64,000 nucleotides of DNA from Eukaryota sp. TZLM1-RC (GCA_040285825.1 JAUPSS010000004.1:5277658-5341657); one strand, 5' to 3'; shown: positions 1 to 11,400, counted from the stretch's first letter. Program-made: numbers and translations. Notes: a model not told the origin generated them from the sequence alone.

Positions 1-1
1 T

Positions 2-187
2 GACATTTTTGAACGTATCGCCACTGAAGCTTCTCGTCTTGCTCGTGTTAACAAGAGAAATACTCTTTCTTCTCGTGAAATTCAGACTGCTGTTAGATTG
101 TTGTTACCTGGTGAACTCTCCAAGCATGCTGTTTCTGAAGGTACCAAGGCTGTTACCAAGTTTACCTCTGCTGGTGAAGCTGAATAG
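2..187 (+). CDS. Histone H2B, C-terminal part (gene runs off the left edge)
   Basis: Core histone H2B, which pairs with H2A in the nucleosome. The visible 61 codons in frame 2 contain the conserved C-terminal half: [20 protein letters not shown], then [19 protein letters not shown] and the tail [17 protein letters not shown] followed by TAG at 185-187. This is the histone-fold alpha-2/alpha-3 and alpha-C region, so the N-terminal tail and first helix lie outside the window. A canonical histone 3' stem-loop follows 16 nt after the stop, which indicates a replication-dependent, stem-loop-terminated mRNA. An H4 gene lies downstream on the same strand, so this is probably the edge of a small histone cluster. 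Identity is secure; only the 5' end is missing. Confidence 0.96.
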   Translation, partial: DIFERIATEASRLARVNKRNTLSSREIQTAVRLLLPGELSKHAVSEGTKAVTKFTSAGEAE

Positions 188-203
188 ATTTGTGGTATTT
201 GAT

Positions 204-219
204 GGTGTTTTTCAACACT
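204..219 (+). promoter_or_regulatory. Histone mRNA 3' stem-loop (H2B)
   Basis: GGTGTTTTTCAACACT folds into a six-pair stem (outer G-U, then G-C and four more pairs) with the loop UUUC. Stem length, loop sequence and second G-C pair match the stem-loop that SLBP binds in replication-dependent histone mRNAs. It lies 16 nt after the H2B stop. An identical 16-mer lies after H4. Confidence 0.88.
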
Positions 220-556
220 GGATAAATTTGTTTTTTATTTTTGCTATCAAGATGTCATTTAGTTTTTTAATTGAATGGAATGCAAAAAGCTTCTATATCA
301 ATCACTTTGAGCATTGTTCAAAATTTATGAGCTTGACATAGCTTCATCATTGCATTCAAACTGCATTTATCACCAAAAGGGTTAGAAACGACACATCATG
401 AGAATTGATTTTTCTATCAGCAGTGTGAGAAGCATTGACAGAATAAGCCACCATTAGTGATGGAACGATAATTAATCTTGGCAAGACAATTTCCAGAATC
501 AAACTCAAATTCTCAAATTCTTTGAAAATAATGTATTCTTATATTCATAGATCTCA
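220..556. other. H2B-H4 intergenic region
   Basis: About 340 bp of AT-rich sequence that presumably holds the H4 promoter. I see no further gene and no confident TATA or CCAAT arrangement. The ORF passing through its left part is a shadow of the H2B frame. Confidence 0.5.
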
Positions 557-868
557 ATGGCTGGCCGTGGAAAAGGTGGAAAAGGTTTAGGTAAAGGTGG
601 TGCCAAGCGCCATAGAAAGGTTCTTCGTGAAAACATTCAAGGTATTACCAAGCCTGCTATTCGTCGTCTTGCTCGCCGTGGTGGTGTCAAGCGCATATCT
701 GCTTTGATCTATGATGAAACCCGTACCGTTCTCCGTACTTTCCTCGAAAACGTGATCCGTGACTCTGTTACTTATTGTGAACATGCCAGAAGGAAGACTG
801 TCACTGCCATGGATGTTGTCTATGCCTTGAAACGTCATGGGCGTGTTTTGTATGGTTTTGGTGTTTAG
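557..868 (+). CDS. Histone H4
   Basis: Complete 103-aa histone H4, partner of H3 in the nucleosome core. The start [20 protein letters not shown] carries the usual acetylatable lysine tail. The fold is unmistakable: [40 protein letters not shown] and the ending [18 protein letters not shown]. It is more diverged than animal or plant H4: [13 protein letters not shown] replaces the usual LIYEETRGVLKVF, and Cys replaces Thr in TYTEHA. Divergence of this size is typical of protists. The gene has no intron and is followed 13 nt after its stop by a histone stem-loop. It is on the same strand as the H2B gene. Confidence 0.98.
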   Translation: MAGRGKGGKGLGKGGAKRHRKVLRENIQGITKPAIRRLARRGGVKRISALIYDETRTVLRTFLENVIRDSVTYCEHARRKTVTAMDVVYALKRHGRVLYGFGV

Positions 869-881
869 GATTTTGTTGTGG

Positions 882-897
882 GGTGTTTTTCAACACT
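882..897 (+). promoter_or_regulatory. Histone mRNA 3' stem-loop (H4)
   Basis: The same 16-mer as after H2B (GGTGTTTTTCAACACT), 13 nt beyond the H4 stop. The flanking bases differ between the two genes, so the element itself is what is conserved. Confidence 0.9.
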
Positions 898-1514
898 AGA
901 GCGTGCTTTTGTTTTGGCTTTGATATAAATGTTTCTGTTTTAGATTGTCAGTGATTTCCCATCTTCCCCAACATTATACTTTATCACTGTTGCACTGAAC
1001 GTCTATACATTTTGATGTCATTTTTTGCCTGCTTCTTCCACCTTTTTCTTCATTTCGTTCTTCGTATTTGTCCTCCAATGACCGAGCAGATTATCTTAGC
1101 CTTGTCAGTTGCCGCATTTCTGTGTGATGGTGATTTCCCTCCCAAAATTTGGACATTTAAGGAGATGATCGTTAATTCTTCCCATCAATTCTCAACTTTA
1201 TTGATTATTAATGTTTAATTGAAAATATTAGATTTTTTCGGTAATGCAATGGCTGTTACACAATGGCGAATACTGTAAAATAAGACGTCCAAACATCACT
1301 ACTTTATTGGAAGCATTTAGCTATAGCAAATTAGGGAAAGAATAGTTGTGCATAAGGTGCAATACTGATGGGCGGTTTATCAAAATGCTTTTTGCTACTC
1401 TGTTATCAAAAAAAAACAAATTTTCCCAAATGCGACAGAAAGCATAGTAATCACAGAGAACGACACAGAAAGGAAATTTATATCAAAATATCTATTTACA
1501 AACAAAAAAGTACA
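898..1514. other. Gene-free spacer, H4 to WDR20-like gene
   Basis: About 620 bp, AT-rich. The short frames here have no recognisable content. It should contain the 3' processing signals of the two convergent genes. I see nothing else. Confidence 0.5.
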
Positions 1515-2741
1515 CTAATCGATATCAACCCACACAAAAATCTTACCTAATCGTGAAATGACTGCAATATTACTGTCCAACAAACAAAGATCACTCAGTG
1601 ACTCACCAAGGTCAGCAATACCATATCCAGCCAGAGAAGGAGTATCATGATCATCATTGAGATCAGAGCATGGAATAGAGTTATCCATCAAAATACCTTG
1701 ATCCACGTCAAACTTCCATAGTATCATTTTCCCTCCATCGCAGACTGAAACAAGGGTATAAGTAATGTGTCGGTCTTGTGTCGGCCGAAACTTTAAACTG
1801 GTTACCCAATTGGTATGACCAACACATCTTCCTAATATCTTAGCTTCACTATTGAAGAGGTAAATAATGTTGTCTTCCGCTGCAACTGCAACGAGACATG
1901 AATCAGAGGAGAGAGCCAATGCACGGAAAGCGGTGTTGCTAAAGTGTTCATGAATGACGTTTCCTGATTGAATATCCACACAGACAAGCTTTCCTTCCAA
2001 CGTGCAAGCCCATAGTAATGACATTTGGTTCATCTTACACACGGCAAACCCTGTGACTGAACGAGTAGAGATAGTGATCCTACATAGAGGGTTGGTTTTG
2101 CTCATCGAAGAGGGTCGTGTGGACAGGATTGGTGTCACTATTTGTGTAGATTTAGGCTCCCATTTGAATTGTTTTGATAGTTTAGGACTAAATACATGAA
2201 TGGTACCATCAGCAAAGCCTAGGGTTATGCAACAAAAATAACACAAACTAGCAAAGAAAGCAGACGAAACGAGAGAGAAACACAAGTTGGTAACTGGAAA
2301 CTTTGAGACTATCAGACCACTACTATTGAGATGAAGCGTAGAAGTACGTTCAAAAGGATCAAAAGCCACGCAATCACCACGGAAAAACCCAATAACAACA
2401 AGAAGAGTGTACTCTGAAAATAAGGTTACTAGTGTTGTTAATTTAGTAGGAAATATAAAGCGACGAATTACAATTCCTGTACATAAATCTATTAATTCAA
2501 AAACATTGACATGACCAACGGCTAGCAACCAAGGGACGTCTAGAGGAGGTCTGTTGTACTCAGCGTGCTTTGGATCAGGAGCGGAGACCGCAGAATTGAC
2601 TAGGTTTTGTAACTCTTCTGAAGAACTGTAGTTGATCAGCTTGAAAGACGAACAGTGATGGTATGAAGGAGAGAGATTGGTTATTGGTTGGGATATGAAA
2701 TGAACAGCATTGACATGTTCATTGAGGAGAGAAAGAGCCAT
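1515..2741 (-). CDS. WD40-repeat protein, WDR20/creC-like
   Basis: 408-aa WD40 beta-propeller protein. The order of motifs resembles the WDR20/creC family: a blade ITLGFADGTIHVFSP (about residues 170-184), a linker with SMSKTNPLCRI that recalls the S-K-x-N-P segment of WDR20, then a blade SLLWACTLEGKLVCVDIQSG. Two further blades follow: FRALALSSDSCLVAVAAEDN with IIYLFN, and the closing GHTNWVTSLKF...SVCDGGKMILWKFD. WDR20 and creC proteins are regulatory partners of USP12/USP46-type deubiquitinases. That role is family knowledge and is not shown here. The C-terminal region is shorter than in animal WDR20. The motif TCACTA lies 9 nt upstream of the ATG. Other WD40 families remain possible; the WD40 fold itself is clear. 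Confidence 0.7.
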   Translation of the reverse strand: MALSLLNEHVNAVHFISQPITNLSPSYHHCSSFKLINYSSSEELQNLVNSAVSAPDPKHAEYNRPPLDVPWLLAVGHVNVFELIDLCTGIVIRRFIFPTKLTTLVTLFSEYTLLVVIGFFRGDCVAFDPFERTSTLHLNSSGLIVSKFPVTNLCFSLVSSAFFASLCYFCCITLGFADGTIHVFSPKLSKQFKWEPKSTQIVTPILSTRPSSMSKTNPLCRITISTRSVTGFAVCKMNQMSLLWACTLEGKLVCVDIQSGNVIHEHFSNTAFRALALSSDSCLVAVAAEDNIIYLFNSEAKILGRCVGHTNWVTSLKFRPTQDRHITYTLVSVCDGGKMILWKFDVDQGILMDNSIPCSDLNDDHDTPSLAGYGIADLGESLSDLCLLDSNIAVISRLGKIFVWVDID

Positions 2742-2940
2742 GAAAGTAGTGAATTATACAAGATTATACAAGAGTCTAACTGGTTTTCATTTGAAATGCA
2801 TTCTTTCTTCAAGTATCAAACATATTCCAAGAACTTTCATTCTTGGTGAGATCGTCCACAGACGTTCTAGAATCCTCGAATAATTGGCCACCAATCTCAG
2901 TGAGCCCACATCTCCTCTAGAACAATAGGTAGCTTTGAAG

Positions 2941-3611
2941 CTAGTTTCTTTGTGGTCTCTGGAACGCTTCTGGTCCATAGTAGTACTCACTCATTGTAAT
3001 TTCTAGCTGATTTAGTGATGTAGAAATGTCTCTAGACCAAACTTGATTACATTCTGGACAACTGAAATAGGCGTTTTGAACTTTAACTTCACCATCAACT
3101 TCTCGATAGATCTTTTGGTATAGCATCTTGCAGCAGTTCACCTTTGCAGAAGTCATATATTCATCTCCGATCTTGACATTAGCAAATGAACATTGTTATA
3201 ACTTCAGAAACGCCTTGCGTGGCGTTTTCACTTTTTGACGTGATGTACCACCACCTCCATTGCCAAACCACACCTTTACATCTCGACCGTCTGCAAATTT
3301 TTTCACTTTGTTGATAATTGAGCTGAATCTTATCTGTTTTCTTATAAAGAAGTCAAATGTGTTTCTCCTCAATGCTTTTCGAGCACTCAGATATAATTGC
3401 TGCTTTAGCAATGATCGTCTTACGTATTACTTTTATAGTCCTTATAGTCACCGATAGTTGATATTTCAAGCAGATTATGGTTCAATTTCTGCACGTCATA
3501 AACATCTATTGATGAGTGGGTCAGTGAAGCGGAGTGATTGATTTTTCGTTGCTTTGGTGCCAAGAAGAACAGCAAAAACTCTGGCCAGCAAGTGCGCAGG
3601 CACATGTCCAT
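2941..3611 (-). pseudogene. Fanzor (eukaryotic TnpB-like nuclease) remnant, C-terminal half
   Basis: Three broken frames together match the C-terminal half of the Fanzor at 40758-42068. Block 1 (3420-3611): HSASLTHSSIDVYDVQKLNH matches the other copy's PLTQSSVNTYSVESFNR. Block 2 (3196-3411): KALRRNTFDFFIRKQIRF and VKVWFGNGGGGTSRQ, the RuvC-II region. Block 3 (2941-3156): MTSAKVNCCKM, then YFSCPECNQVWSRDIS, which is the zinc-ribbon CxxC and the RuvC-III Asp. The RuvC-I segment and the N-terminal domain are not visible. Several frameshifts and stops make this a dead copy. It lies 200 bp upstream of the WDR20-like start codon. Confidence 0.8.
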
Positions 3612-3829
3612 GACTTCATAGACCTTACTGGAAGTAAAAGGTGCACATGTAATCAGAAATGATTGATTTTTCAGTTTCAGTTACTTTCAAATCCCAGTTT
3701 ATTTTCAACTTGTTACATCCACAAATCAATATTACAAATACAAACAGATGAATAAACACATTTATAATGGAAACAGTGATGCCTTGAAATTTCTTTGTTG
3801 CTGGTTAAAAAATAGCCTCAAATTCAGAA

Positions 3830-4157
3830 TGAACTACAAGCAATTTTGGAAAAAATGAAAATGGAACCTGATTCAATTTCTTCTTTAGATTTACAAAAAC
3901 TTATTAAATTTTTCATGCTTGAAATTTGCTATACTGGCAGAATAACCCACATTTTGAAATCTTGTGTTGTCTTTATAACATTAGATTTTTGTCGCTCCTT
4001 TAATACGTTGAGAACAGAATTTTTTGCTGGTTTATTGGATGTAGAACCAGAAATGTTCAAAAATCACTTATTTTCGGCTTATTTACTGAATCTTCTATTT
4101 TGTGTCAATCAGAATTTTTCTTTACAATATATATTTTATTCCAACAAAATTATGAAA
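3830..4157 (+). mobile_element. LINE remnant, RT thumb region
   Basis: The translation LDLQKLIKFFMLEICYTGRI, then THILKS and DFCRSFNTLRTEFFAGLLDV, aligns with the post-YMDD thumb segment of family A (HLKFSFLKICYSGKFTHILR). No catalytic motif is present and both ends are truncated. It lies tail-to-tail with the minus-strand remnant at 4160-5250. Confidence 0.75.
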
Positions 4158-4159
4158 AA

Positions 4160-5250
4160 CTAAAAATCAATCTCCTCATACTCCACATCTACTATAGAAA
4201 ACTCACCTACAGTTTTTTCTTCATAAAATTTTCCTAATGATAACAACGAGCTAGAAACAAGACAATACATTTCCTTACAAATAGAAAATACAATTCTATT
4301 TTGCCAAAACGTTCGGTCAAATATTATTCCAGTTCTATTTTTGACAATAGAAGAGAAATTGTTCAAGAAAGATAGCGCAGTTTTACCCAAGCTTCCGAAT
4401 AAAGAAAAAGCAAAAGGACAAAGAATGTATTGAGTATGTGAGTTGGAATTCAGATTATTGATTTTTTCTGTACACTTAATAATTCTCGCTTCTTCGGCTC
4501 TTCGTAAAGATGAGTTAAACGATTATGCCAGTTTTTCATTTGAGCTATTTGTTACATCAGTAGATCTGACATCAACAATGATCATTGATCCATCAAGTCC
4601 GGGAACTAGCACATCACCACGGCTGTCACCAAAAGTATTTCTGTCAGAATCATCAGCCAAACTTGAGAGCAAGGGTTCTAAAAAAGATTCAATCTTGTGG
4701 GATTTAAACATACAATAAAGCTGATTACCAACTGCATCATGTACTTTTGATCTAAAAGTAATAAGCATATTACAATTAAATAAATGGGTTTGAGTGACAG
4801 ACTTTCCACATTTACAAATCAATCCATGAGAAAGATTATCAGGCCAAATAAAAAATCGAAGACGCATAGATAATAAGAAGCAAGGGTCATTGAGAAACAA
4901 ACCATAAATTCTTGGTACTTGATTAATTAAACAAGAAGCAGAACTATCGCAAACATCCATTAGACAATTTGCAAAAGCGGGATTCTTTTGCCTGACCATG
5001 CCCAAACGTACTGCATAATCCAAGCCTTCAAATATCACTGTCAGTGTTTGTTGAAGTTTCTTCACACAATGCCTACAATTAACTAAATTTCGTGGAGGAA
5101 TTTCTTGAACTGAGTAAAACATTGACACCAAATTTGGTCTTGAACTTGATCCATCCAAATGCGTAGTTAGACAGAATGATGTAACCTCTTGAGAGGGAAT
5201 CGAATTGCCTTTTAATGAATTTAATGATGGTTGCATTGAGACCAACAAAC
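4160..5250 (-). mobile_element. LINE remnant (D/C-like), zinc motif and RLE domain
   Basis: 5'-truncated, frame-broken copy holding the C-terminal third of a LINE ORF. Visible in order: the linker VRLGMVRQKNPAFANCLMDV, a helical segment MRLRFFIWPDNLSHGLICKC, the zinc motif CKCGKSVTQTHLFNC, and the RLE motif RGDVLVPGLDGSMIIVDVRS. After a broken stretch at 4391-4522 comes the C-terminal block TFWQNRIVFSICKEM, with its stop at 4160. The 5'-truncated end is 28 bp from the 3' end of the tRNA-Gly gene. Confidence 0.85.
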
Positions 5251-5275
5251 CTTAGTCAAAAGACAAATTCAATAT

Positions 5276-5345
5276 GCGTCCGCCGGGAATCGAACCCGGG
5301 TCACAACGATGGCAACGTCGTATTCTACCACTAAACCACGAACGC
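5276..5345 (-). tRNA. tRNA-Gly (anticodon GCC)
   Basis: Read on the minus strand, a 70-nt cloverleaf begins GCGTTCG and ends CGGACGC, giving a seven-pair acceptor stem with one G-U. The anticodon loop TTGCCAT carries GCC (Gly). The internal pol III promoters are TGGTTTAGTGG (A box) and GGTTCGATTCC (B box), both matching consensus. There is no intron. It is flanked on both sides by truncated LINE copies. Confidence 0.96.
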
Positions 5346-5436
5346 GTCAGTTAATGTAGAAGGTGAAAATCAAAAGGTGAGAGGAAATAGTGGATGTAGT
5401 TTATGTTATGATATGGTACTTTTGATTTTTTGTTAG

Positions 5437-6190
5437 ATGCCCAAAACAGTTCCTCTTTGTGTAATTACTCAAATTCCTCAAATTTATGGTCTTCTTTTAG
5501 ATGATTCCGAATTTTCTTATACAATGCGTCTTCGTTGTTTCATTTGGCCTGATAACGTCTTTCCTAATTTGATTTGTAAATGTGGATCAAAAATTTCGCC
5601 AAATCATTTATTCCATTGCAAACTTTTGATTACTTTCCGATCAAAAGTTCATGATACAGTAAGAGATCAACTCTATTGTATGTCAAAATCACATAAAATT
5701 GTTCCCGATTTAGAACCATTACTTTCCCGTTTGGTTAATGAAGATATTTTGAATTCGTTTGGTCGAAATAGAGGTGATTTAATACTTGAAGGTCTTGAAG
5801 GTACAACCATTATTAGAGATGTGAGATCCACTGATATCTGTTATGATTCTTTTATTCCAATGGCTCAATCAAAATGTAGGGACCCCTTAACTGTTTCCGA
5901 AAAAGCTTGAATGTAGAATTGCATACTCATTATGTCCTCTGTCCATTTGCAGTTTCCCTTCATGGCACACTTTGACCTCTTATTTTGTCGTTTCTGGATG
6001 ATTTTGTTGAAATTGTGAAACAACGTACTGGAAGAGTTTTTGGCAGAACAGAATTGTATTTTCAATTTTCAAAGGTGTTGTTTCCTTATTATCTTCAGCT
6101 TTGATATCTCTTGGACGCGTTTATGAAAGAAAAACCTCCAGTCAATTCTTGTTGGCTGACTTGGGTTATGAAGACATAGAATTTTGACCT
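5437..6190 (+). mobile_element. LINE remnant (D/C-like), zinc motif and RLE domain
   Basis: 5'-truncated copy starting in the region before the zinc motif: ITQIPQIYGLLLDDSEFSYT, MRLRCFIWPDN, then CKCGSKISPNHLFHC and the RLE motif RGDLILEGLEGTTIIRDVRS. The usual second acidic position is retained as Asp. The frame breaks after about 5905. The remaining C-terminal block can be followed in pieces to about 6185, where it ends in a GYEDIEF-like terminus followed by TGA. It faces away from the tRNA and is head-to-head with the copy at 4160-5250. Confidence 0.82.
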
Positions 6191-7049
6191 TGTCGTATAG
6201 TTTGTTTATGTTGGAATAAATAAAAATATATAAAACAAACTTTTGTTCACCTGTCTGGTAAACAGTTGTCACTTTACGTGCTAGTACATCGTATCGTTCC
6301 ATGCAACAGAAAAACGGCAACTGCATTAATGTTTGCCTCGCTATTGACAATAATAATTATGGTGCTGCAAAATGTCCCGGAAAAATCAGTATATTTTAAT
6401 AAATTTTATTATGAGACGATGTGATTCACTCTTTTTTCAATAGACTTATACATTTTGTTTGATTAAATTGATTAATTTGGCTTGCTTTACAAGTTTCGAT
6501 TACAGCAACACTCATGTGGTTTTCGCCAAAGTTCAATGAATGAAAAAATTTGAAAAGAACTTCTTGAATTCAAAACATACAGGTATATGGTAAATTGAAT
6601 TTAAAAAAAATTGAAAAAACTGAATTTAGAAAGCAAGACCAACAGTATTGTCGTGTTCAACTTCCCTGGAAGACTAAAAGGGGACATGGAATTTGTATAC
6701 AGTTTTTGAGTAAATAATACACACAAGTAAATGTTCAATAAATAAAACAAATGTTTTAAAAAACAAGTTAATGTTTGTCAATATTTTCAACATCTCTGGT
6801 AAATACTCAATCCAATGATACCCATCAAAAACTATTGATGAACGATGAAATCATTTATTGTCATTTGAATAGAAAAGAAAAGAATATTTTAGAAGAAATA
6901 ATGCGACCTAAACAATGACCTCCTACAACATTATCTTCAGTTTTCATTTATTTTATTTATTTTATCTTCATTATTTTCAATTTTTGGAAATTATTATAAT
7001 TCTTTGCATAATGCGCGCTGTCTTTACTTTTCTGGAAATCTTTTATTTT
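6191..7049. other. AT-rich gene-free stretch
   Basis: About 860 bp of very AT-rich sequence with many poly-A and poly-T runs. No coding signal or recognisable repeat was found. Confidence 0.5.
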
Positions 7050-7150
7050 TTAAACAAGGAATGCAAATATTAAATACACGTCCTCAAAACCTGCCTTTCA
7101 TGTATTGAAACAGTTGTCACTAAAGATTAAGAAAACCAATCTCTGTTCTT
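7050..7150 (-). mobile_element. Short family-D LINE 3'-end remnant
   Basis: The stretch containing CGTCCTCAAAACCTGCCT and the following bases resembles the minus-strand 3' end of family D at 32610-32660 (CATCCTCAAAACCTGCCT, then CTAAAGATT). It covers only the C-terminal codons of a decayed copy. Confidence 0.55.
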
Positions 7151-7517
7151 TGGGAGACGATAAAGATAATTGTAAATAATTGTAAATAATTGTAAACACA
7201 TGAAAATTCACTCGCTTACTGTCAATCTACAAGAAAAATTGTTCCAAAATCTGTATCTCATTTTTTTACTCGAGAACAGATTGAATTAAATGTTTGTTTT
7301 TGTGATCTTGTAGAAAAGTCAAGCAGAAATGAACATTATTGTAAAGTTGATGATAAAAAAATCACTTCAAATCATCATTGCTCTGAAAAACAATTGCTGG
7401 GTTCATCTAAAAATTTTGTTTTGAATTTTATTTATTCATTTTTAAAACTACAATCTAAAAATCAATATGTTTTTAATATATTATATATATGTGTCAATTA
7501 ATTTAACATATATATTT
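7151..7517. other. AT-rich stretch with a 10-bp triplicate
   Basis: Contains three tandem copies of a 10-bp unit (TAATTGTAAA) near 7168-7197. There is also a cysteine-containing short frame without an ATG around 7270-7400 that I do not recognise. Possibly older LINE debris. Confidence 0.4.
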
Positions 7518-7796
7518 TTAATATGCAAAAACAGTGGAACTTTGCGTTGCCATCAATAAATCTTCCCAATCTGCAAATCTTTCGGAAAACTCAAAGATTG
7601 CATTTCTGCATCCACCAACAAAAGCACACGAGGTAAGAATAGAAGCCTTCGTCCACCCTAAACCGCCATAATGTGGAGTAAGGTAAGCATGGTCTGGAAT
7701 TTGGAACATTTTACATCCCAGTAATTGTGACAGAACTTTTGCACGTAATTCATGAAACTTCTGAGCCAAAGGTCTAGTGACGATATGAGTAACCAA
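7518..7796 (-). mobile_element. LINE family B fragment
   Basis: Encodes RPLAQKFHELRAKVLSQLLG, CKMFQIPDHAYLTPHYGG and ILTSCAFVGGCRNAIFEFSE. This is nearly identical to the internal part of the family B copies at 31900-32200 and 45500-45790. Both ends are truncated and it carries no catalytic residue. The close match suggests a recent insertion or rearrangement. Confidence 0.88.
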
Positions 7797-8455
7797 TTGG
7801 AATGTGAATTCCTCAATGAAATTTATTACAAAAAATAAATTTCATAATTTCATAAAGAGCATAATTTCTGCATAGTAAATGATACGTGACTTTTTCATAA
7901 GCGTTTCAAAAGAATTTGAACCATCAGTGAATATCGCAAACGAAACTATCAGGGTGCGATGCTGACATAAGCTAATGTCTGAATGGATATTGGAATAAGT
8001 GATTGTGAAAACCTACTTCGCTTCATGCATCAATTCATTTTGAGTCGAGCCGAGTTAACTCGAGTCAAACTTATCTTAAAACTTATACCAATGGGTCAAA
8101 TGAATTGAATTGACTCATTCTTACATTACATCCATTGACATACATCCTACTTCAATTATTACCATATCCATTGTGTTAGTCCACATCTTCATTTGTTCTG
8201 TTAAGATTTCATGTTACATCAAATATAATCGAACTTTCTTTCAAAATTAGTAAACATTCACATCTTCTCAGTTGACTAAAATTGAACGTTCAACGATTTA
8301 AATACCGTTTATGTAATATGTTTAAAGAATCTTGAAAAAATTTTATTAGATGAGGAGGCTAAAATTGTGGAGTTTTGATGACAAGGTAGGTTATAAAAAT
8401 TGCCAAAGTAATGGCAAAATCTCCACAAATAAAGCTTCTATTCAATCAAGATGAC
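7797..8455. other. Gene-free spacer
   Basis: About 660 bp, AT-rich. I see nothing recognisable. It contains the 3' flank of the large membrane-protein gene. Confidence 0.5.
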
Positions 8456-11400
8456 TTATTTGGAAATTCCGACAGAATGTAAATATTTACTCAATTCAGG
8501 AATACGTTCAACCGCTTCTTCAGGCAACATCTTCAGCAGGCTAACCACCGTATCTTGCTCCTGTTGAAGCGAAACTAACATTGACCTAAACAAAACAAAA
8601 CCAAAACTTATACCAAGAAGACCAAGTAAACAAACTAAAAAAACAACAATTTTGGTTGATCTTACAAGAGATTGACCGAGCCCAAGAACTACATCATGAA
8701 CACGGAGAAGTATCTCTCGTGCTGAGGCGGTGGAGTTTATCAAAGACGCAACATTGTTAGAATTACCAAAATTTGCCAAATATTGTTGAACAAAGGATGA
8801 AACAGAGTGATAATAATAAGCGAAGCCAGAATGAGTGTCAGTGGTTGAAAATTTGGAACTATAGAGGAGATCGATCACCTCTGCATTCAAATATTGACTG
8901 AGTTCGACAAGTTTGTTGTAATGTAGGTTGAATTCATGTGAAAGTGCAGTTAATTTGTCAAAACTTATGGAAAAAAGTTCTTTGTTCAGAATACTTTGTA
9001 ACATTGAGTATTCAATATCTTCTAAATCCAGGGAAACTTTTGCCAAAGAATCCATGAATACAAATAGAGTGGTGGATTGTGGATTAAACCACAATAAAAC
9101 AACAATTCCAGCAAAAAAGACCACAAAAAGACCAAATATCACAAAAACAAAACGTCTCTTGTGATTGGCTATGTTTGCATCCTTGAGGTTCTGCTTAATA
9201 ACAATGGTTGAATTGTCTTCAAATTGTCTAAATTGTGAACATGTATATAAAAGCAAAGACGTAACTAGGATAAAAGATGAGATAGAAATGGTGAATGGGG
9301 TAAAATTGATGGAGATATGGTAAGAAATTTTGGCTTCTTCGAAGATGGCAGATGACAACTGAGAAGAGATCAGTTGGATCTCGTCCATAACGTTTCTCAT
9401 TAATTCATCAAATTTGAGACCAAAAATAAGTTCAAAAGCAATTTCTTTTCTCTCAACGTAGGGTAATTCTTGGTAATGGGACGAATTTTTCAAACTTTCA
9501 TCAAAATTGTGACCTGTTGCATCCCAATCAAATCGTGATTGAAAACATAAATGACCACTTTCATTTGAAACTTCAACAATGCTAACCAGCCTGCAACTGA
9601 ATAGCAGTACTTCCTTGATCAAATCGAACAGTTCAAACTCTGCTAAATTGGTCAGCAATTCCAAACAAATGGATTTCTGTGACTCAAAACGATCGCAGTA
9701 ACTAGTTGAAAGGTGGTTAAAAAAATGTTCGAATTCGGTTAAAGCCCTATTGATTTCATGGTAATATAATTCAGGTTGTAAAGAATAAAGTTCAAAAAAA
9801 TGAATCATTGTAGTAAAACTGGCTTGAAAATCAGCTATAACTTCAAATAGCAGAGATTGTTCTTCCAGTCTAGAATTGTCGAGCTTTAACTGATTCAAAG
9901 TTAAATTGTTGCTGTATAGAAGATATGAAAAACATGAGATAATGAAAACTACTAAAACAAAAGTAACCAATTTTGTTTTTCTAGAATAGCTCTGGAAATA
10001 GTAACTAATCATTGCTAATAAAGAAACAAGAATGGAAGAGACGATGGCATACTTCTTCAATGATGTCCTAGATATTAAGAAGCTCAAAAACTGTTGAGAA
10101 TCATTTGAAATATTGAACCTAATGGAATCAAAAACTTGGTTTTTCCCATCCAAAAATGACTTCAACACGTCGAAAAAACGATTAGACGAAATAATATCTT
10201 TCGAAAGAATGAACAATTGAGATGAATTAAATTGATAAAGGTCATCTTCATTATTGGAATAAAAAAGAGTGTTGGGATATTTGACCAATGTAGCAACAGA
10301 ATCTGTTTCATCATCAAAATTGTAAGTGAAATTTGACAAAAATTTGGAAACTTCAGGATTTGTGTTATGAATGTGTACAGACTGGAAAAGTGTAATTTTT
10401 TCCAAATATTTCAATTTTTCAAAAGAAGACTCAACAAGGCCCAAAGCATCTTCATTATTTAAATCTGACAAATATTTGGAAATTTGATTTCTAAAATTTG
10501 AAACACGTGTAGAGAGTGCATAATAATGCAAAAACAGTGGATTTCCAGCCACAGCGAATTTTCTGACAAACGATCTGGAAGCAAATATTTCACCATCAAA
10601 TCTGATTGAGTCATCCAAAAATTCTGAGAGTCTCACAGAATCTTGGAATATTTCAAACTTTTGATTGTTATTATTCAAGAAAGAAACAGTAATAAACAAT
10701 GAAGAGACAACCAAAAACAGTGAAAAAAAGAAGGTTATTCCCTTAAAACACTTGGTTGAGCTCTTCTTCATGGACGTCTTGTCATCCGAAATATTGACAA
10801 CAGACTCAAAATTGTTCCTTGATGCTATGTCGTCAGAATCACTTGTGTCTACATCTCCAATTAGTACATCAAGACCCACAGCCCCAACAAAGTGACCAAA
10901 CTGAAAAATAGGAGCAGAAACTGTTATTAAATTAGCTGTAAAACTACCAAAATCATAATTAAAAGGGTTTGTTTTGTAAAATTGCAATGTTTCTTTAGGC
11001 ATTTTGTAAAATTCCTCCTTATCTATTTCAGGCATAGCACCAACCTCTACTCTCCCACTGTCCCGAAATACCATTGGAACAAATCTCTTATCAACATCAT
11101 GGCCTTGAGGACATGAAAAATCAGCATCATCGTATTGGTCAGGTTCAAATCCAGCCCACACACATAGAAATCGTTTATTCTTCATTAGAGTCTTGCGGAG
11201 GACGTTAATAACTTTGTTTCTTGGCATGTTTTTTAGCAGGATATCATCAATAGACAGTAGTATTTCTCTTATTGTGAATCTTGCCGATTGCAAAACCAAG
11301 GCATTTGAAGGATCATCTTTTGGAAACAAGAGATATGCATTTAAAGCAGCTGTTTTTTGATTTATTATTTGCTGAAATGCTGTTGAAGATATATACAGTA

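Noticed and set aside
3196-3457. Forward ORF of 65 aa in the 3.2-3.5 kb region
   Set aside because: Shadow of the minus-strand Fanzor remnant, which has family motifs.
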